64,000 bases of DNA from Varibaculum cambriense (lineage in GTDB: Bacteria; Actinomycetota; Actinomycetes; Actinomycetales; Actinomycetaceae): NCBI RefSeq assembly GCF_002848005.1, contig NZ_PKHX01000002.1:1-64000 (forward strand). Direction: 5' to 3'. Below are positions 1-8,898 of the stretch, one piece after another; the first letter of the stretch is position 1, and every line of letters begins with the position of its first letter. Both the position numbers and the translations under genes were made by a program. Under the pieces are notes generated by a model. The model saw nothing but the letters and a program-made list of their open reading frames with translations, made no database searches and had not been told where the DNA came from.

Positions 1-9
1 CCCCCCCCC
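1..9. repeat. poly-C/poly-G tract inside the restriction-modification ORF
   Basis: The window opens with nine consecutive C (nine G on the coding strand of the MmeI-like gene), just after codons for DLFGK. The true length is unknown because the window starts within it. Long G tracts in restriction-modification genes often mediate phase variation by slipped-strand mispairing. Confidence 0.7.
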
Positions 10-1699
10 GCTTACCAAATAGGTCTGCCCGATCCTGCTTTTGCTCCGGGGTGTGGTTGGAATAGCCGATAAACGGGGGGTTACTAATCAAATATGAACA
101 CTTTTCCGCAGGTAGCAGCTGCTCCCAGTCCATGCGCACCGCGTTTGCGAGCACAATATTGGAGTCATCGTGCAGCGGTAAATCCGCTACTTCCCGCTGC
201 AAAATCGCGGCTGTTTCCCCATTAGCCTGCAGCTCGGCAATCCACAGCGCGGTGCGTGCCACTGCGACCGCGAAATCATTAATCTCAATCCCGTAGAACT
301 GTCCCAGATTCACTTTTATTTGGTTAGTCGCGGCGCCCTCCTGCTCGAACTCCCAAGCCTGTTGCCCGCGCTCTAGCTCCGCAATCACCTGGTTTTCCAG
401 GCGCCGCACCTCAATATAGGTTTCGGTTAAGAAGTTCCCGGACCCGCAGGCGCTATCCATCCAGGTGAAACTGGCTAAACGATTTTGGAAAGCCCGCAGT
501 TTCGCCCGCCGCGACCTATCGGAAATCCCGGGATCAGACAGGATCCCCTCTAGTTCATTCTTTAGACCGTCAAGGAAAAGCGGATCAATTACCCGGTGGA
601 TATTTTCCGGACTGGTGTAGTGCATTCCTCCGCTGCGACGAGTTTCCGGATTCAAAGTCGACTCAAAAACGCCCCCAAACACGGTAGGGGAAATCTGCGA
701 CCAGTCAGTTCCTTGCGATACCTCATTAAGCAGCAGGTCACACAGCTCCTCGGTAAAGTTCGGAATCTCTAAACTTCGTCCCGGTTCCCCCGCAAACGAA
801 GAGGGAAATACGGTCTGAGTACCTTCCTCACCCGAACTTTCCCCCGCACCCTTGAAGTGAGGAGCGCCGGCAGCGGAGTCCCGGAACAGTCCCCCATTAA
901 CATAAGGAAAAGCCGCGAGTTCTTCTTCCAGATAGGGATCCCGCTGCTCAAGTGGGGTGTCTAGCACTTGGAAAAGGCGTTGCAGCGCCACCCGGGTTTG
1001 AGAAGCGTTAAAACCTCGCAGGTAACGCAGCAACGCGTCCTTGCCAAAAAGCCCCGCGTCCTCGGCAAAAAGACAAAACACCAAGCGCACACACAGCACG
1101 TTCAGACAGTGCTGCGACCAGGGAGAATCTGGGTCTTGATATTGCTCCAGCAGCCCGCGATGCAATTTGCCAATCAGCTGTCCGGCGCGGATAGAGACTT
1201 GGCGTTCCTTTTCCGTGCGCGAATATGCCGGGTCAATCAAAAAATCCAGCAGATAAGACTGCTCGGGCAGTTCCGCTAGAGAAAACTCAATAAAATCGCC
1301 AGCCGGATCCTCTTTATTAAGGTCATGAATCCGGAAATGCTCGAAGTTACAAACAATAATAAAATCTGGGCGCTGGCGATTCGGCAGCGCATCGGCATAG
1401 CGTTTCGCCTGTTCAAAAGGGGTAACTATTTGTCCCTGGCGCAGCTCTCCCAGATCCAGGTTCACGCCGGAAGATTTTTGTTCCACAATGGTGCGCGCCG
1501 ATGGAATCACCACGTCGATAAATCCGCGAGTGCGAGTGCGCTGCTCAAAACGGCACTTAGTGGAAACTTCACGCATCCCCAACACATCTTGCAGTAGGGA
1601 GAGCCAAAAACTGTGGGTTTCGCCCTTCTCGTAGCCGCGACCTGTCCACTGTTGCACGAAATGCTCCGCCGCCCGCCGCCGGCTACCTACTTCACTCAC
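1..1699 (-). CDS. MmeI-like type IIG/IIL restriction-modification enzyme (partial; 3' part outside window)
   Basis: About 566 codons are visible and the frame runs off the window edge. The fused architecture is clear: an N-terminal region with a PD-(D/E)xK nuclease signature (D62, then E73-Q-K75), a helical linker, then an N6-adenine methyltransferase with motif I DSACGSGNF near residue 411 and motif IV NPPF near residue 538. This is the MmeI order, where one polypeptide cuts and methylates and the target-recognition domain follows; that domain would lie beyond position 1. The start is GTG at 1699 with AAGGAA 7 nt upstream; a GTG at 1702 is the alternative. The visible sequence ends in a run of at least nine G on the coding strand. 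Family members recognise short asymmetric sites and modify one strand; the specificity here cannot be read. Confidence 0.9.
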   Translation of the reverse strand, partial: MSEVGSRRRAAEHFVQQWTGRGYEKGETHSFWLSLLQDVLGMREVSTKCRFEQRTRTRGFIDVVIPSARTIVEQKSSGVNLDLGELRQGQIVTPFEQAKRYADALPNRQRPDFIIVCNFEHFRIHDLNKEDPAGDFIEFSLAELPEQSYLLDFLIDPAYSRTEKERQVSIRAGQLIGKLHRGLLEQYQDPDSPWSQHCLNVLCVRLVFCLFAEDAGLFGKDALLRYLRGFNASQTRVALQRLFQVLDTPLEQRDPYLEEELAAFPYVNGGLFRDSAAGAPHFKGAGESSGEEGTQTVFPSSFAGEPGRSLEIPNFTEELCDLLLNEVSQGTDWSQISPTVFGGVFESTLNPETRRSGGMHYTSPENIHRVIDPLFLDGLKNELEGILSDPGISDRSRRAKLRAFQNRLASFTWMDSACGSGNFLTETYIEVRRLENQVIAELERGQQAWEFEQEGAATNQIKVNLGQFYGIEINDFAVAVARTALWIAELQANGETAAILQREVADLPLHDDSNIVLANAVRMDWEQLLPAEKCSYLISNPPFIGYSNHTPEQKQDRADLFGKRGG

Positions 1700-1867
1700 C
1701 ACGGTTTCCTTTATTGCCTAACGTCACCGTCACCAGTCACGCTACCTCGCTTTGGTTACCTTGCCAGCCTACCCGCAATCCCCCAGTTTTCTTCGGTTAA
1801 CGTCCGGTCACTACCCCGCTACAGCTACCCAACACCACAACCAGCAGGAAAAAGAGCACATAGACCC

Positions 1868-1896
1868 TTGCCTAAACGTTACCTATTTGGTAACAT
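1868..1896 (+). promoter_or_regulatory. higBA promoter with overlapping operator palindrome
   Basis: TTGCCT (1868-1873) and TAACAT (1891-1896) are separated by 17 bp, a plausible -35/-10 pair. The perfect inverted repeat GTTACC-TATTT-GGTAAC occupies 1878-1894 and overlaps the -10, where an autorepressing HigA would bind. The toxin ATG begins 7 nt after the -10 and has no Shine-Dalgarno, so the transcript may be leaderless. Promoter and operator are inferred from sequence only. Confidence 0.55.
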
Positions 1897-1902
1897 TTAT
1901 TC

Positions 1903-2205
1903 ATGTTGATTCGATTTTCCTCAACCAAGTTGCAGAAATCCTGTAGCACTCAGGCAAATCGAAAACGCGCATACGGTAGTCAGATAGCCAATACCCTCAG
2001 GCTTCGCTTAGCTGAGTTACAGTACGCAGAAAATATGAACGACCTATTGCAGGGAACTGGAAAATGGGAAAGATTAACCGGTAATTTTGCCGGTCACTGG
2101 TCGGCTCGCCTTAGCGGAAATTGGCGACTGATTGTGCGACCAGAAAACACGACAAAGCAAATCGAAATAGTAGTCGAAGTGGTAGACATACAGGACTACC
2201 ACTAA
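1903..2205 (+). CDS. higB: HigB-like RelE/ParE-family toxin
   Basis: A 100-residue protein matching the HigB/plasmid-maintenance toxin pattern: an N-terminal IRFSSTKLQK strand, a central long helix (AELQYAENMNDLL) and a C-terminal block with WSARLSGNWRLI and IVEVVDIQDYH. Members are ribosome-dependent mRNA endonucleases with the RelE fold that are neutralised by the adjacent antitoxin. Toxin-first gene order is typical of higBA rather than relBE. The antitoxin ATG follows 18 nt after the stop codon. No ribosome-binding site precedes the ATG, and a promoter-like -10 sits 6 nt upstream, which suggests leaderless translation. Toxicity is inferred from family. Confidence 0.85.
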   Translation: MLIRFSSTKLQKSCSTQANRKRAYGSQIANTLRLRLAELQYAENMNDLLQGTGKWERLTGNFAGHWSARLSGNWRLIVRPENTTKQIEIVVEVVDIQDYH

Positions 2206-2223
2206 AGAAAAGGAGGGAGCGAG

Positions 2224-3303
2224 ATGAATAACGAATATAATTTTATTGCCGCTCCGGGAGAATTTATCCAAGAGTGGATGGACGAAACCCAGATTAACCA
2301 GGCTGAACTAGCGCGGCGCCTGGGAGTTTCCCGTAAGCATGTCAGCCAGCTACTGCAGGGGAAAGCGGCCTTAACTCCGGCAATCGCAATTGCTTTAGAG
2401 CGGGTAACCGGGGTTCCCGCCCGGATATGGAACCGCTACGAGGCCGGTTACCAGGATGCTTTACTTCGTGAACAACAGCGCAACCAGGCAGAAAGCTCCT
2501 ACGCGGTAGCAAAAAGTTTCCCGTTAACCTACCTCAGAGAAGTCGGGGTAATTACTGCAAATGCCAGAGATAAGGCTGCAACTGTTTCGCAACTACTATC
2601 CTTTTTAGGAGTCGCCAGTTTTAGCGCATTTTCCGCCAGCTGGACAAAAAGTAGTATGGCGTATCGCCGCAGGGCAGCCTCCCGTGAAAAAGACCTCCCC
2701 ACCCTCGCATCTTGGCTACTCTTGGGGGAAAAACAGATCCCAAATAATCTTCCCCCATTAGATAAGGCTGCACTTAAAGCTCTACTGCCCCAGCTTCGTG
2801 AGCTAACTTGCAGCCGGAATGAAGAAGCCCTGCCACAAGCGCGGCGCTACTTAGAAGAAGTTGGGGTGGCGCTTTGTATTATTCCTGCCATTACCGGCTT
2901 GGGGATACATGGAGTTACCCGCTGGGTCAACGGTTCCCCAGTCATACAGCTATCAACACTGTATAAAACCGATGACCAGATTTGGTTCACTCTTTTTCAC
3001 GAAATCGGTCACGTGCTGCTTCACAGTGATACACAGCTATTTATCAGTGATGATGATTCTCAGGCAGAGGAAGAAGCTGATGCTTTTGCAGCTCGAACTT
3101 TGATTCCGGAGCCCTATCAGAAATCCTTACCTAAAAAACGGGATCTTAAGTTAGTCAAGGAAATGGCTGGGAAAATAGGAGTAGCGCCCAGTATCATCCT
3201 TGGGCAAGCGCAACACAGTACCGGTGATTTCGGTTGGGGACACTCGCTAAAACAAAAAATTAATTGGCACGAACTCACAGATTTTCAGCTCCAAAACACC
3301 TAA
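2224..3303 (+). CDS. higA: HigA-type antitoxin: XRE HTH domain fused to ImmA/IrrE zinc metallopeptidase
   Basis: A 359-residue protein, far longer than a plain HigA (about 100). Residues 10-75 are an XRE-type helix-turn-helix (QAELARRLGVSRKHVSQLL) followed by the HigA-style ALERVTGVPARIWNRYE segment. The C-terminal half carries the ImmA/IrrE (DUF955) signature FHEIGHVLLH, with the HExxH zinc motif at 259-263 and a downstream EADAFAARTLIP helix that supplies the third ligand. A strong ribosome-binding site AAGGAGGGAG precedes the ATG. It should bind the toxin and autorepress at the upstream palindrome. The peptidase domain could cleave a repressor, toxin or stress signal; the substrate is not evident. 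Confidence 0.88.
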   Translation: MNNEYNFIAAPGEFIQEWMDETQINQAELARRLGVSRKHVSQLLQGKAALTPAIAIALERVTGVPARIWNRYEAGYQDALLREQQRNQAESSYAVAKSFPLTYLREVGVITANARDKAATVSQLLSFLGVASFSAFSASWTKSSMAYRRRAASREKDLPTLASWLLLGEKQIPNNLPPLDKAALKALLPQLRELTCSRNEEALPQARRYLEEVGVALCIIPAITGLGIHGVTRWVNGSPVIQLSTLYKTDDQIWFTLFHEIGHVLLHSDTQLFISDDDSQAEEEADAFAARTLIPEPYQKSLPKKRDLKLVKEMAGKIGVAPSIILGQAQHSTGDFGWGHSLKQKINWHELTDFQLQNT

Positions 3304-3358
3304 CGCAAGCCAAGGATTTAGCTAACTCCAGGAGCAGAAACCAGAACGAGCCCCTCGT

Positions 3359-4639
3359 TTAGTTATTTTTCGAGGACGAATCCGGCTGCGAATCCGGCTT
3401 AGCCAGGTGTAGGTCTACCGCCACCAGCCGGCGTTTATAGGCACGGCGCAGCGAGTTGCGCAGGGGCAACGAACCCGCCAAGACTACCGCCAGAATCGCC
3501 CAGGCGGCCGCAATCACTACCCATAAACCTGCCCGCGCACCACCGGCATCCACTACGTTGCCCCCAATCCAGGCACCTGCCGAAATCCCCAGGGTAAAGA
3601 AGGTGTTCAGCCAGGCCATCCCCTCAGTAAAACGAGAGGGGGGAACCAAACTAGCTAAAATATTGGTCGCATTCGTCATGGTGGGCGCATAAGTGGCGCC
3701 GGTTAAGGCCAGGCATAGCCCCAAGATCCAGACATTAGACGCGAAAAACAGGGTGGAAAAACCTATCGCCATCAGGATGATTCCCCCCACAAATAGGCGC
3801 AAAGCCGATACTCCCCATTCCTTGGCTCCATAGATGACGGCCGCGGAAAAAGAAGTAACCCCGAACAGAGCCAATAGAATTCCGGCGATCTCAGCCAAAC
3901 CTACCTCGCGACAATAAGCCACCACCGTTAGATCCAAAGCCCCAAAGGTGAGTCCGCAGAGCATAAAAATAATCCCTAAAACCACCATCGCTGTCGATTT
4001 GAGTAGGGGTTTTGCTTCCTCGGGAGAAAAATCGGCTTTACCGCGGGGAATAGGTTCCGTTTCCCGTTGGGATAAGAACCAGAAACCCCCGATCCCGGAG
4101 GTGAGTAGGCAGGCAACTATTCCGGCTGCTGGGTGTACTACTGTGGCCAGGACAGTGGCGATAATGGGGCCGAAAATAAAAATTACTTCGTCAAGGGCCG
4201 CCTCGAAAGCATAGGCGGTGTTTAATTTGCGAGAGCCGGCTAAAAGATGCGTCCACCTCGCCCTCACAAACGCCCCGAAAGAGCCGGTAGTCGCCCCCGA
4301 TAAGGCTGCAATTACGTAGAGAGTCCACCGAGGTGCCTGGTAAATAGCCGCCACGGCCAAAGCAGCCAGCAAGACCAGGGAGGCAGCCACCAGAGGCCGC
4401 AAAATTTTGGCTTGCCCATGCCGATCCACCAGCTGCGCTTGAATAGGCGAGGCCGCTGCCATAGTAATCACCACTACCGCGTTCACCTGCCCCGCCAAGG
4501 AATACTCCCCGTAAAGGATGGAAATCATTAGCAGGGTCGAAAGACCGGCCATTGCCATCGGGAAACGCGCGATCGCCCCGGCGATAGAAAAACTCAGTGC
4601 CCCGGGATAGGCAAAAATTTCACGATAGGACTTGAACAC
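3359..4639 (-). CDS. MFS transporter
   Basis: A 426-residue protein with about twelve hydrophobic segments in two halves, with a short basic C-terminal tail (LRRAYKRRL). The loop between TM2 and TM3 carries QAQLVDRHGQAKI, the degenerate MFS motif A position. It probably exports small molecules by proton antiport across the cytoplasmic membrane; the substrate cannot be deduced. The start is GTG with only a weak upstream purine stretch. It is transcribed toward the toxin-antitoxin genes and divergently from the small membrane protein at 4699, so the gene is probably monocistronic. Confidence 0.8.
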   Translation of the reverse strand: MFKSYREIFAYPGALSFSIAGAIARFPMAMAGLSTLLMISILYGEYSLAGQVNAVVVITMAAASPIQAQLVDRHGQAKILRPLVAASLVLLAALAVAAIYQAPRWTLYVIAALSGATTGSFGAFVRARWTHLLAGSRKLNTAYAFEAALDEVIFIFGPIIATVLATVVHPAAGIVACLLTSGIGGFWFLSQRETEPIPRGKADFSPEEAKPLLKSTAMVVLGIIFMLCGLTFGALDLTVVAYCREVGLAEIAGILLALFGVTSFSAAVIYGAKEWGVSALRLFVGGIILMAIGFSTLFFASNVWILGLCLALTGATYAPTMTNATNILASLVPPSRFTEGMAWLNTFFTLGISAGAWIGGNVVDAGGARAGLWVVIAAAWAILAVVLAGSLPLRNSLRRAYKRRLVAVDLHLAKPDSQPDSSSKNN

Positions 4640-4698
4640 AGCTCTAAGCCTAACCGGTTGACTACGTTCTAACCCACCCGCCCAGTTAGACTAAGGCT

Positions 4699-4986
4699 AT
4701 GGGTTTGTCGAATAATCATCTCTGGCGCCGCGCTTGCACCGTCGCGTTAGTGGTCGGGATTATTGGCATTGCCATTGTGGGATTTATTGGGCATCCGGTG
4801 TTCGCCTGCCGCATATTTTCACTAATGTTGCTGCTGCTGGGGGTTTACCGCTTGCTAGATCGCTCCCCAAACGCCTGGTGTGCGGTTCGTTCCTGGTGGC
4901 TTGATTGTATTGCCCTGTTTACCCTCTCCATAGCCCTGTTTATCCTGGCACCTTACGGCGGGATTATTATGCCGACTGGTCTTTAG
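4699..4986 (+). CDS. DUF3017-like small membrane protein
   Basis: A 95-residue protein with three hydrophobic segments (about 12-30, 34-50 and 68-88) and little else. The size, layout and the RLLDRSPNAW-type loop resemble the actinobacterial DUF3017 family, whose function is unknown. Its stop codon overlaps that of the convergent pepC: the two reading frames share 4 bp (4983-4986). Confidence 0.6.
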   Translation: MGLSNNHLWRRACTVALVVGIIGIAIVGFIGHPVFACRIFSLMLLLLGVYRLLDRSPNAWCAVRSWWLDCIALFTLSIALFILAPYGGIIMPTGL

Positions 4987-6326
4987 GCCAGCGATCCCAT
5001 CGGATCCCAGGCTGGCAAGACTACCGGGGCGTCCTCGGAATCGATAACTTCCCGATACTTAGCGGGAAGCCGATCCCGGTGCACCGCGATTTCAAAAACA
5101 TACTCGTCAAACCAAGAATCGTTCATAGTGTAAAAACCCTCGTCAGCGCGGTCTTCGCAGCCCCAAGAGTTTTCCACCCGCCAGCGGCGCGGAGCCCCAT
5201 CTAGCATGTCTACCCCTACAAATAGCATGGCGTGAGTCATTAGAGATTCGTGGGAAAGCAGGCGCTCTTCCTTGTCCATCCCAAAATCCACTCCATAGAC
5301 CGCGCCATAGTCATAGAGATTCTTATCCCATAGCGACAGATCCCGGTCAGCCTGCTGCTCGGTATCACAACCGAACCACACCGGTTTGCCAGCCTGCAAT
5401 ACCGTGGCCGCGCAATCTTTCATTACCGGCATCGGCACATTTAGGTACCGGACCGGGGCGGCGCCCAGCACGTTACCTAGGCGATCGACGGTGTAGGTCT
5501 TCCCATAGGGGTTGGCTTCGCGCGGATCATTAACCAGGCACACATAATTGCGCAGGTCGTTAACGATATATTTATCTGCGAACTGTTGGGGAGTCACTTC
5601 CCCTAGCCGCTCGAACTTATTGTCTTTATCGTTGTATTGCCATACGAATTTTGCGGGCGGAGTCCCCAAATGGATATTAAGAATCCGGTGGACTCCTTTG
5701 AGCAGTCCCGCCTTTACCTCCCCAACAGTTTCGGGATTATTTTGCGCGGCTTTTCGCACCGCAAGCGCCCCTTCCCGCAGGTAGCGTTCCAGGGTCCGAT
5801 CCATTTTCTTTGAGTTGGAGGAGGATTCGGTTTCCGGCATGGCCCACTTAGGCACTACCCCATATTTGTCGACTAGCGCCACGAACATATTCCACTGGCC
5901 GCCGTCCCCAATCGGATCAGACAGCAGATGGGCAACTGTGCGGTCATCCAGATCGCGATCGGCCAGCTCAATCTGGGATTCTAGGAAGTAGTTAGCTTTT
6001 TCTAGTTTGTCCCAATAAAACAGGTAGGTCTGAGAGAATTCGAAATTCTCTACGTTTAACCGCTTGATCATGGAGGAACGCAGCAGATTTAAACCGGCGA
6101 ACAGCCAACAGCGCCCCGATTTCTTCTGGTTAGCCACCGGCCACGCATCAAGTTTGTGGGACATGGAGCGATCTGCATACGCCACCACTTGGTGATTTTG
6201 TGCTACCTGATCAATATCGGAGTTAGTCACCGCGTTTTGCATTAACTGGCCGTGAGGATCCGTACTAAACTCTTCACGCAGTTCAGATAGTATTTCCGGG
6301 GTCAATGTTGCTTCGCGTTCGCTCAC
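4983..6326 (-). CDS. pepC: Aminopeptidase C (bleomycin hydrolase family, peptidase C1B)
   Basis: A 447-residue cytoplasmic cysteine peptidase that trims peptides from the N terminus. The catalytic Cys73 lies in QKKSGRCWLFAG, the His in SLMTHAMLFVGVD and the Asn in VENSWG, completing the papain-like triad. The length matches PepC (about 440 residues). Start chosen at GTG 6326 because AGGAGG lies 4 nt upstream; an in-frame GTG-containing extension to 6359 has no ribosome-binding site. The 5' region contains a long imperfect stem-loop (6366-6421). In the family the enzyme forms a hexameric barrel with the active sites inside. Confidence 0.92.
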   Translation of the reverse strand: MSEREATLTPEILSELREEFSTDPHGQLMQNAVTNSDIDQVAQNHQVVAYADRSMSHKLDAWPVANQKKSGRCWLFAGLNLLRSSMIKRLNVENFEFSQTYLFYWDKLEKANYFLESQIELADRDLDDRTVAHLLSDPIGDGGQWNMFVALVDKYGVVPKWAMPETESSSNSKKMDRTLERYLREGALAVRKAAQNNPETVGEVKAGLLKGVHRILNIHLGTPPAKFVWQYNDKDNKFERLGEVTPQQFADKYIVNDLRNYVCLVNDPREANPYGKTYTVDRLGNVLGAAPVRYLNVPMPVMKDCAATVLQAGKPVWFGCDTEQQADRDLSLWDKNLYDYGAVYGVDFGMDKEERLLSHESLMTHAMLFVGVDMLDGAPRRWRVENSWGCEDRADEGFYTMNDSWFDEYVFEIAVHRDRLPAKYREVIDSEDAPVVLPAWDPMGSLA

Positions 6327-6365
6327 TGTTCCTCCTAGATTTGGGCAGAGACTCACCATTTTTTA

Positions 6366-6421
6366 GGCGAAAACTATCCCGGATAACTGCCCCGGTTTTG
6401 GGAAGTTACCGCAGTTTCGCC
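6366..6421 (-). promoter_or_regulatory. long imperfect stem-loop upstream of pepC
   Basis: GGCGAAACT and AGTTTTCGCC pair at the base and GGTAACT with AGTTATCC further in, with small bulges and a loop around CCAAAACCGG. It lies between nadE and pepC, about 40 nt before the pepC start. There is no U-run directly after it, so it could be a structured 5' leader rather than a terminator. Confidence 0.35.
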
Positions 6422-6595
6422 GCTTTCTTCTTTGTTTCCAAAATATCGCATCGTTCCCACTTAGTTAATTTGGGGTATTTAGCTCACTGCTGGCGGCGCG
6501 GATCCACCAGGGTGAAATTAAATATTTTGCGACGAGGACGCAGCCCGACCCTGCCGGCAGCTATCGTGGCTGCAGGACACTTTCCTGTGTAACCC

Positions 6596-8710
6596 CTACT
6601 GGTTTTCCGCTAACTCTGCGAGCATTTCCTCTACCTGCTTAATCCAAATCCGCCCGGAAATATCCGAAGGCATCCGGAAGTCACCGCGGGGACTGAGACC
6701 AAACCCGGAAGTTATTCCCGGCCCGCCGGGCACGCAAGTCCGTTTGAACTGGGAAGTAAAGAAGCGACGCAAGAACTCGCGCAGCCAGCGCAAAATAGTT
6801 TCCAGATCGTATTGGTGACGATCCGCTTCCGGTAGGTCGGCCGGCCACCGCCCCTTTTGCTTATCTGCCCATGCCTGGTACGCCAGGTAGGCAATATCGC
6901 GGGGTTCGCGCCCTAGAAGCAGGTGGTAGAGGAAGAACTCGTGCAGTTCGTAAGGACCGATAGTGTCTTGGGTGGATTGCAGTTTTTCCCCACCTCCCGG
7001 AATCAGTTCCGGGGAGATTTCTTGCGCCAAAATATCTTTCAGCACTGTCGTGCAGGCTTCGCCGAACAGATTTTGCCGGCAAACCCAGCGAATCATGTAT
7101 TGCAGCATGGTTTTGGGGATTCCGGGGTTAACCGAATAATGCGACATATGGTCGCCCACCCCATAGGTGCACCACCCTAAAGCCGCCTCCGATAAATCCC
7201 CGGTTCCAATCACCAATCCGCCCTTATGGTTGGCAATCCGGAACAGATAATCAGTGCGCAACCCCGCCTGCACGTTCTCGAAGGTCACATCATATTGAGC
7301 GGCACCTTCTGCAAAGGGATGCCCCATATCGGCGAGCATCTGCCGGGCAGCGGGGCGGATATCGATTTCTTCGCACTTAATCCCGAGCGATTCACACAGT
7401 TGATATGCGTGAGATTTGGTGCCTGCCGAGGTGGCGAAACCGGGCAAGGTATAGGCCAAGATCTGGGATTTATCGAGGCCGAGGCGCGCTGCCACCTGGG
7501 TACACACCAAAAGAGCCTGGGTAGAATCTAGTCCTCCCGATACGCCTAACACCATCTTGGGGTTGCCGACGGCCTGCAAACGTTTTTGCAGCCCGTAAAT
7601 CTGAATCTGGAACGCCTGTTGGCAGGCGCGGTCGATACCCTCCTGGTCGGCGGGTAAGAAAGGGAACCTAGCCGGAACGGGGAACAGCGCAGCCTGCGGA
7701 TCCTTCAAGGTGGCGGCGTTGGAAACATTTGCCCAGGGGTCAAAGGAGATAGCTGCTCCGGCGGCTCCCACTCCTAGGCGAATCTTTATCTCCCAGGGTT
7801 TTTCGGGTTGCCCGGCTCTGGCATCCGCGAAACTGCTTTCGCGCCGCCGGCGATTGGCGAGGGTGGTTAAATCAATATCGGCCAGGGCAATCTGGGTTTC
7901 ACTGGGGAAAGGCTCAGTTTCCGCTAGCTTAGAGCCGTCTTGGTAAATAAAGGTTCGCCCTTCCCAGGCAGCATCGGAGGAGGACTCTCCATTGCCGGCT
8001 CCTGCACTCACATAGGCGCAAATCCCGCGCCGGGAAGTGGCGCCCGCCAGCAGTTGTTGCTGCTCGCCGCCCTCCAAAGTGGCAGGATAAGCCGCCGGGT
8101 TGGCGATTAAGCTTGCCCCTTGCAAGGCAAGGGACAGCGCCAGAGAACGTGCCGCTACGGCGTCGCTGCCAACTTCCGCCCCGACTGTTAGGCCAGCCAC
8201 GTCCTCGACATGGATAATCCCGTTCCCAATAGGAGCTTCGCTGGCTCCCGGAATCTGGGGAGCCTCCCAACGGGTATCTGCGGGCAGGTGCGCGCCGGAA
8301 GTAAAGTAGCGTTTTTCATAAGCTTCACTAGAAAGAAAAACTTTCGGAGTCAGCGCAACGACTCTTCCGCGTGCCAAAAACACCGCACAATCATAGATTT
8401 GCCCCGCTATCCGTAAGGGGGCTCCCACCACGATTAGCTCGGCGCAATCCGAAGTGGCTTTGGCCAGCAGTTCTATTCCTTTTTCCACACTCGCTAGCAA
8501 ACGCTCAGAAAATACCAGGTCATCGAGGGTGTAACCGGAGATACTCATCTCCGGAAACACCGCGACACAGGCGCCTTGCCGGGCAGCTTTGCGAGCTGCT
8601 GCCGCGATTTCCGGTACGTTTCGATCCGGCTGGCCGGGATGGCTGGGAATGGTAATGGCCGCGACACGAGCGAAACCGTGCGCATAAGGGCTAGCAAAAG
8701 TCATGTTCAT
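6596..8710 (-). CDS. nadE: Two-domain NAD+ synthetase with degenerate glutaminase site
   Basis: A 704-residue protein with an N-terminal nitrilase-like amidase domain (about 12-300) and a C-terminal NAD synthetase domain with the PP-loop SGGLDST. It should convert deamido-NAD to NAD with ATP, the last step of NAD synthesis. In glutamine-dependent homologues the amidase domain uses a Glu-Lys-Cys triad. Here Glu54 (FPEMSISGY) and Lys123 (LTPKVFL) are present, but the nucleophile position reads EVGSD instead of EICED, so Gly181 replaces Cys; the codon is GGC in the given sequence. The enzyme may therefore use free ammonia. The ATG at 8710 has AAGGAAGG 13 nt upstream; the second ATG at 8704 is possible. 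Confidence 0.92.
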   Translation of the reverse strand: MNMTFASPYAHGFARVAAITIPSHPGQPDRNVPEIAAAARKAARQGACVAVFPEMSISGYTLDDLVFSERLLASVEKGIELLAKATSDCAELIVVGAPLRIAGQIYDCAVFLARGRVVALTPKVFLSSEAYEKRYFTSGAHLPADTRWEAPQIPGASEAPIGNGIIHVEDVAGLTVGAEVGSDAVAARSLALSLALQGASLIANPAAYPATLEGGEQQQLLAGATSRRGICAYVSAGAGNGESSSDAAWEGRTFIYQDGSKLAETEPFPSETQIALADIDLTTLANRRRRESSFADARAGQPEKPWEIKIRLGVGAAGAAISFDPWANVSNAATLKDPQAALFPVPARFPFLPADQEGIDRACQQAFQIQIYGLQKRLQAVGNPKMVLGVSGGLDSTQALLVCTQVAARLGLDKSQILAYTLPGFATSAGTKSHAYQLCESLGIKCEEIDIRPAARQMLADMGHPFAEGAAQYDVTFENVQAGLRTDYLFRIANHKGGLVIGTGDLSEAALGWCTYGVGDHMSHYSVNPGIPKTMLQYMIRWVCRQNLFGEACTTVLKDILAQEISPELIPGGGEKLQSTQDTIGPYELHEFFLYHLLLGREPRDIAYLAYQAWADKQKGRWPADLPEADRHQYDLETILRWLREFLRRFFTSQFKRTCVPGGPGITSGFGLSPRGDFRMPSDISGRIWIKQVEEMLAELAENQ

Positions 8711-8822
8711 ATTATTGCACCCGCCTTCCTTAGCGTCTGCCTCCCTAAATGTAATCAGCGTCTAATTAGCGGGCGCTGATTTAGTAAGCTCCGGGGTAAA
8801 TGTGTAGAATCATTGAAGTCCA

Positions 8823-8898
8823 GCCCCGATAGCTCAGTGGATAGAGCGTTCGCCTCCGGAGCGAAAGGCCGCAGGTTCGAATCCTGTTCGGGGCACCA
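8823..8898 (+). tRNA. tRNA-Arg (anticodon CCG)
   Basis: The 76-nt sequence folds as a cloverleaf. The acceptor GCCCCGA pairs with TCGGGGC, the anticodon loop CTCCGGA gives CCG, and the T arm contains GGTTCGAATCC. A is the discriminator and CCA is encoded. The gene borders a stretch of low coding content with inverted repeats, a common integration setting for tRNA genes. Confidence 0.95.
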
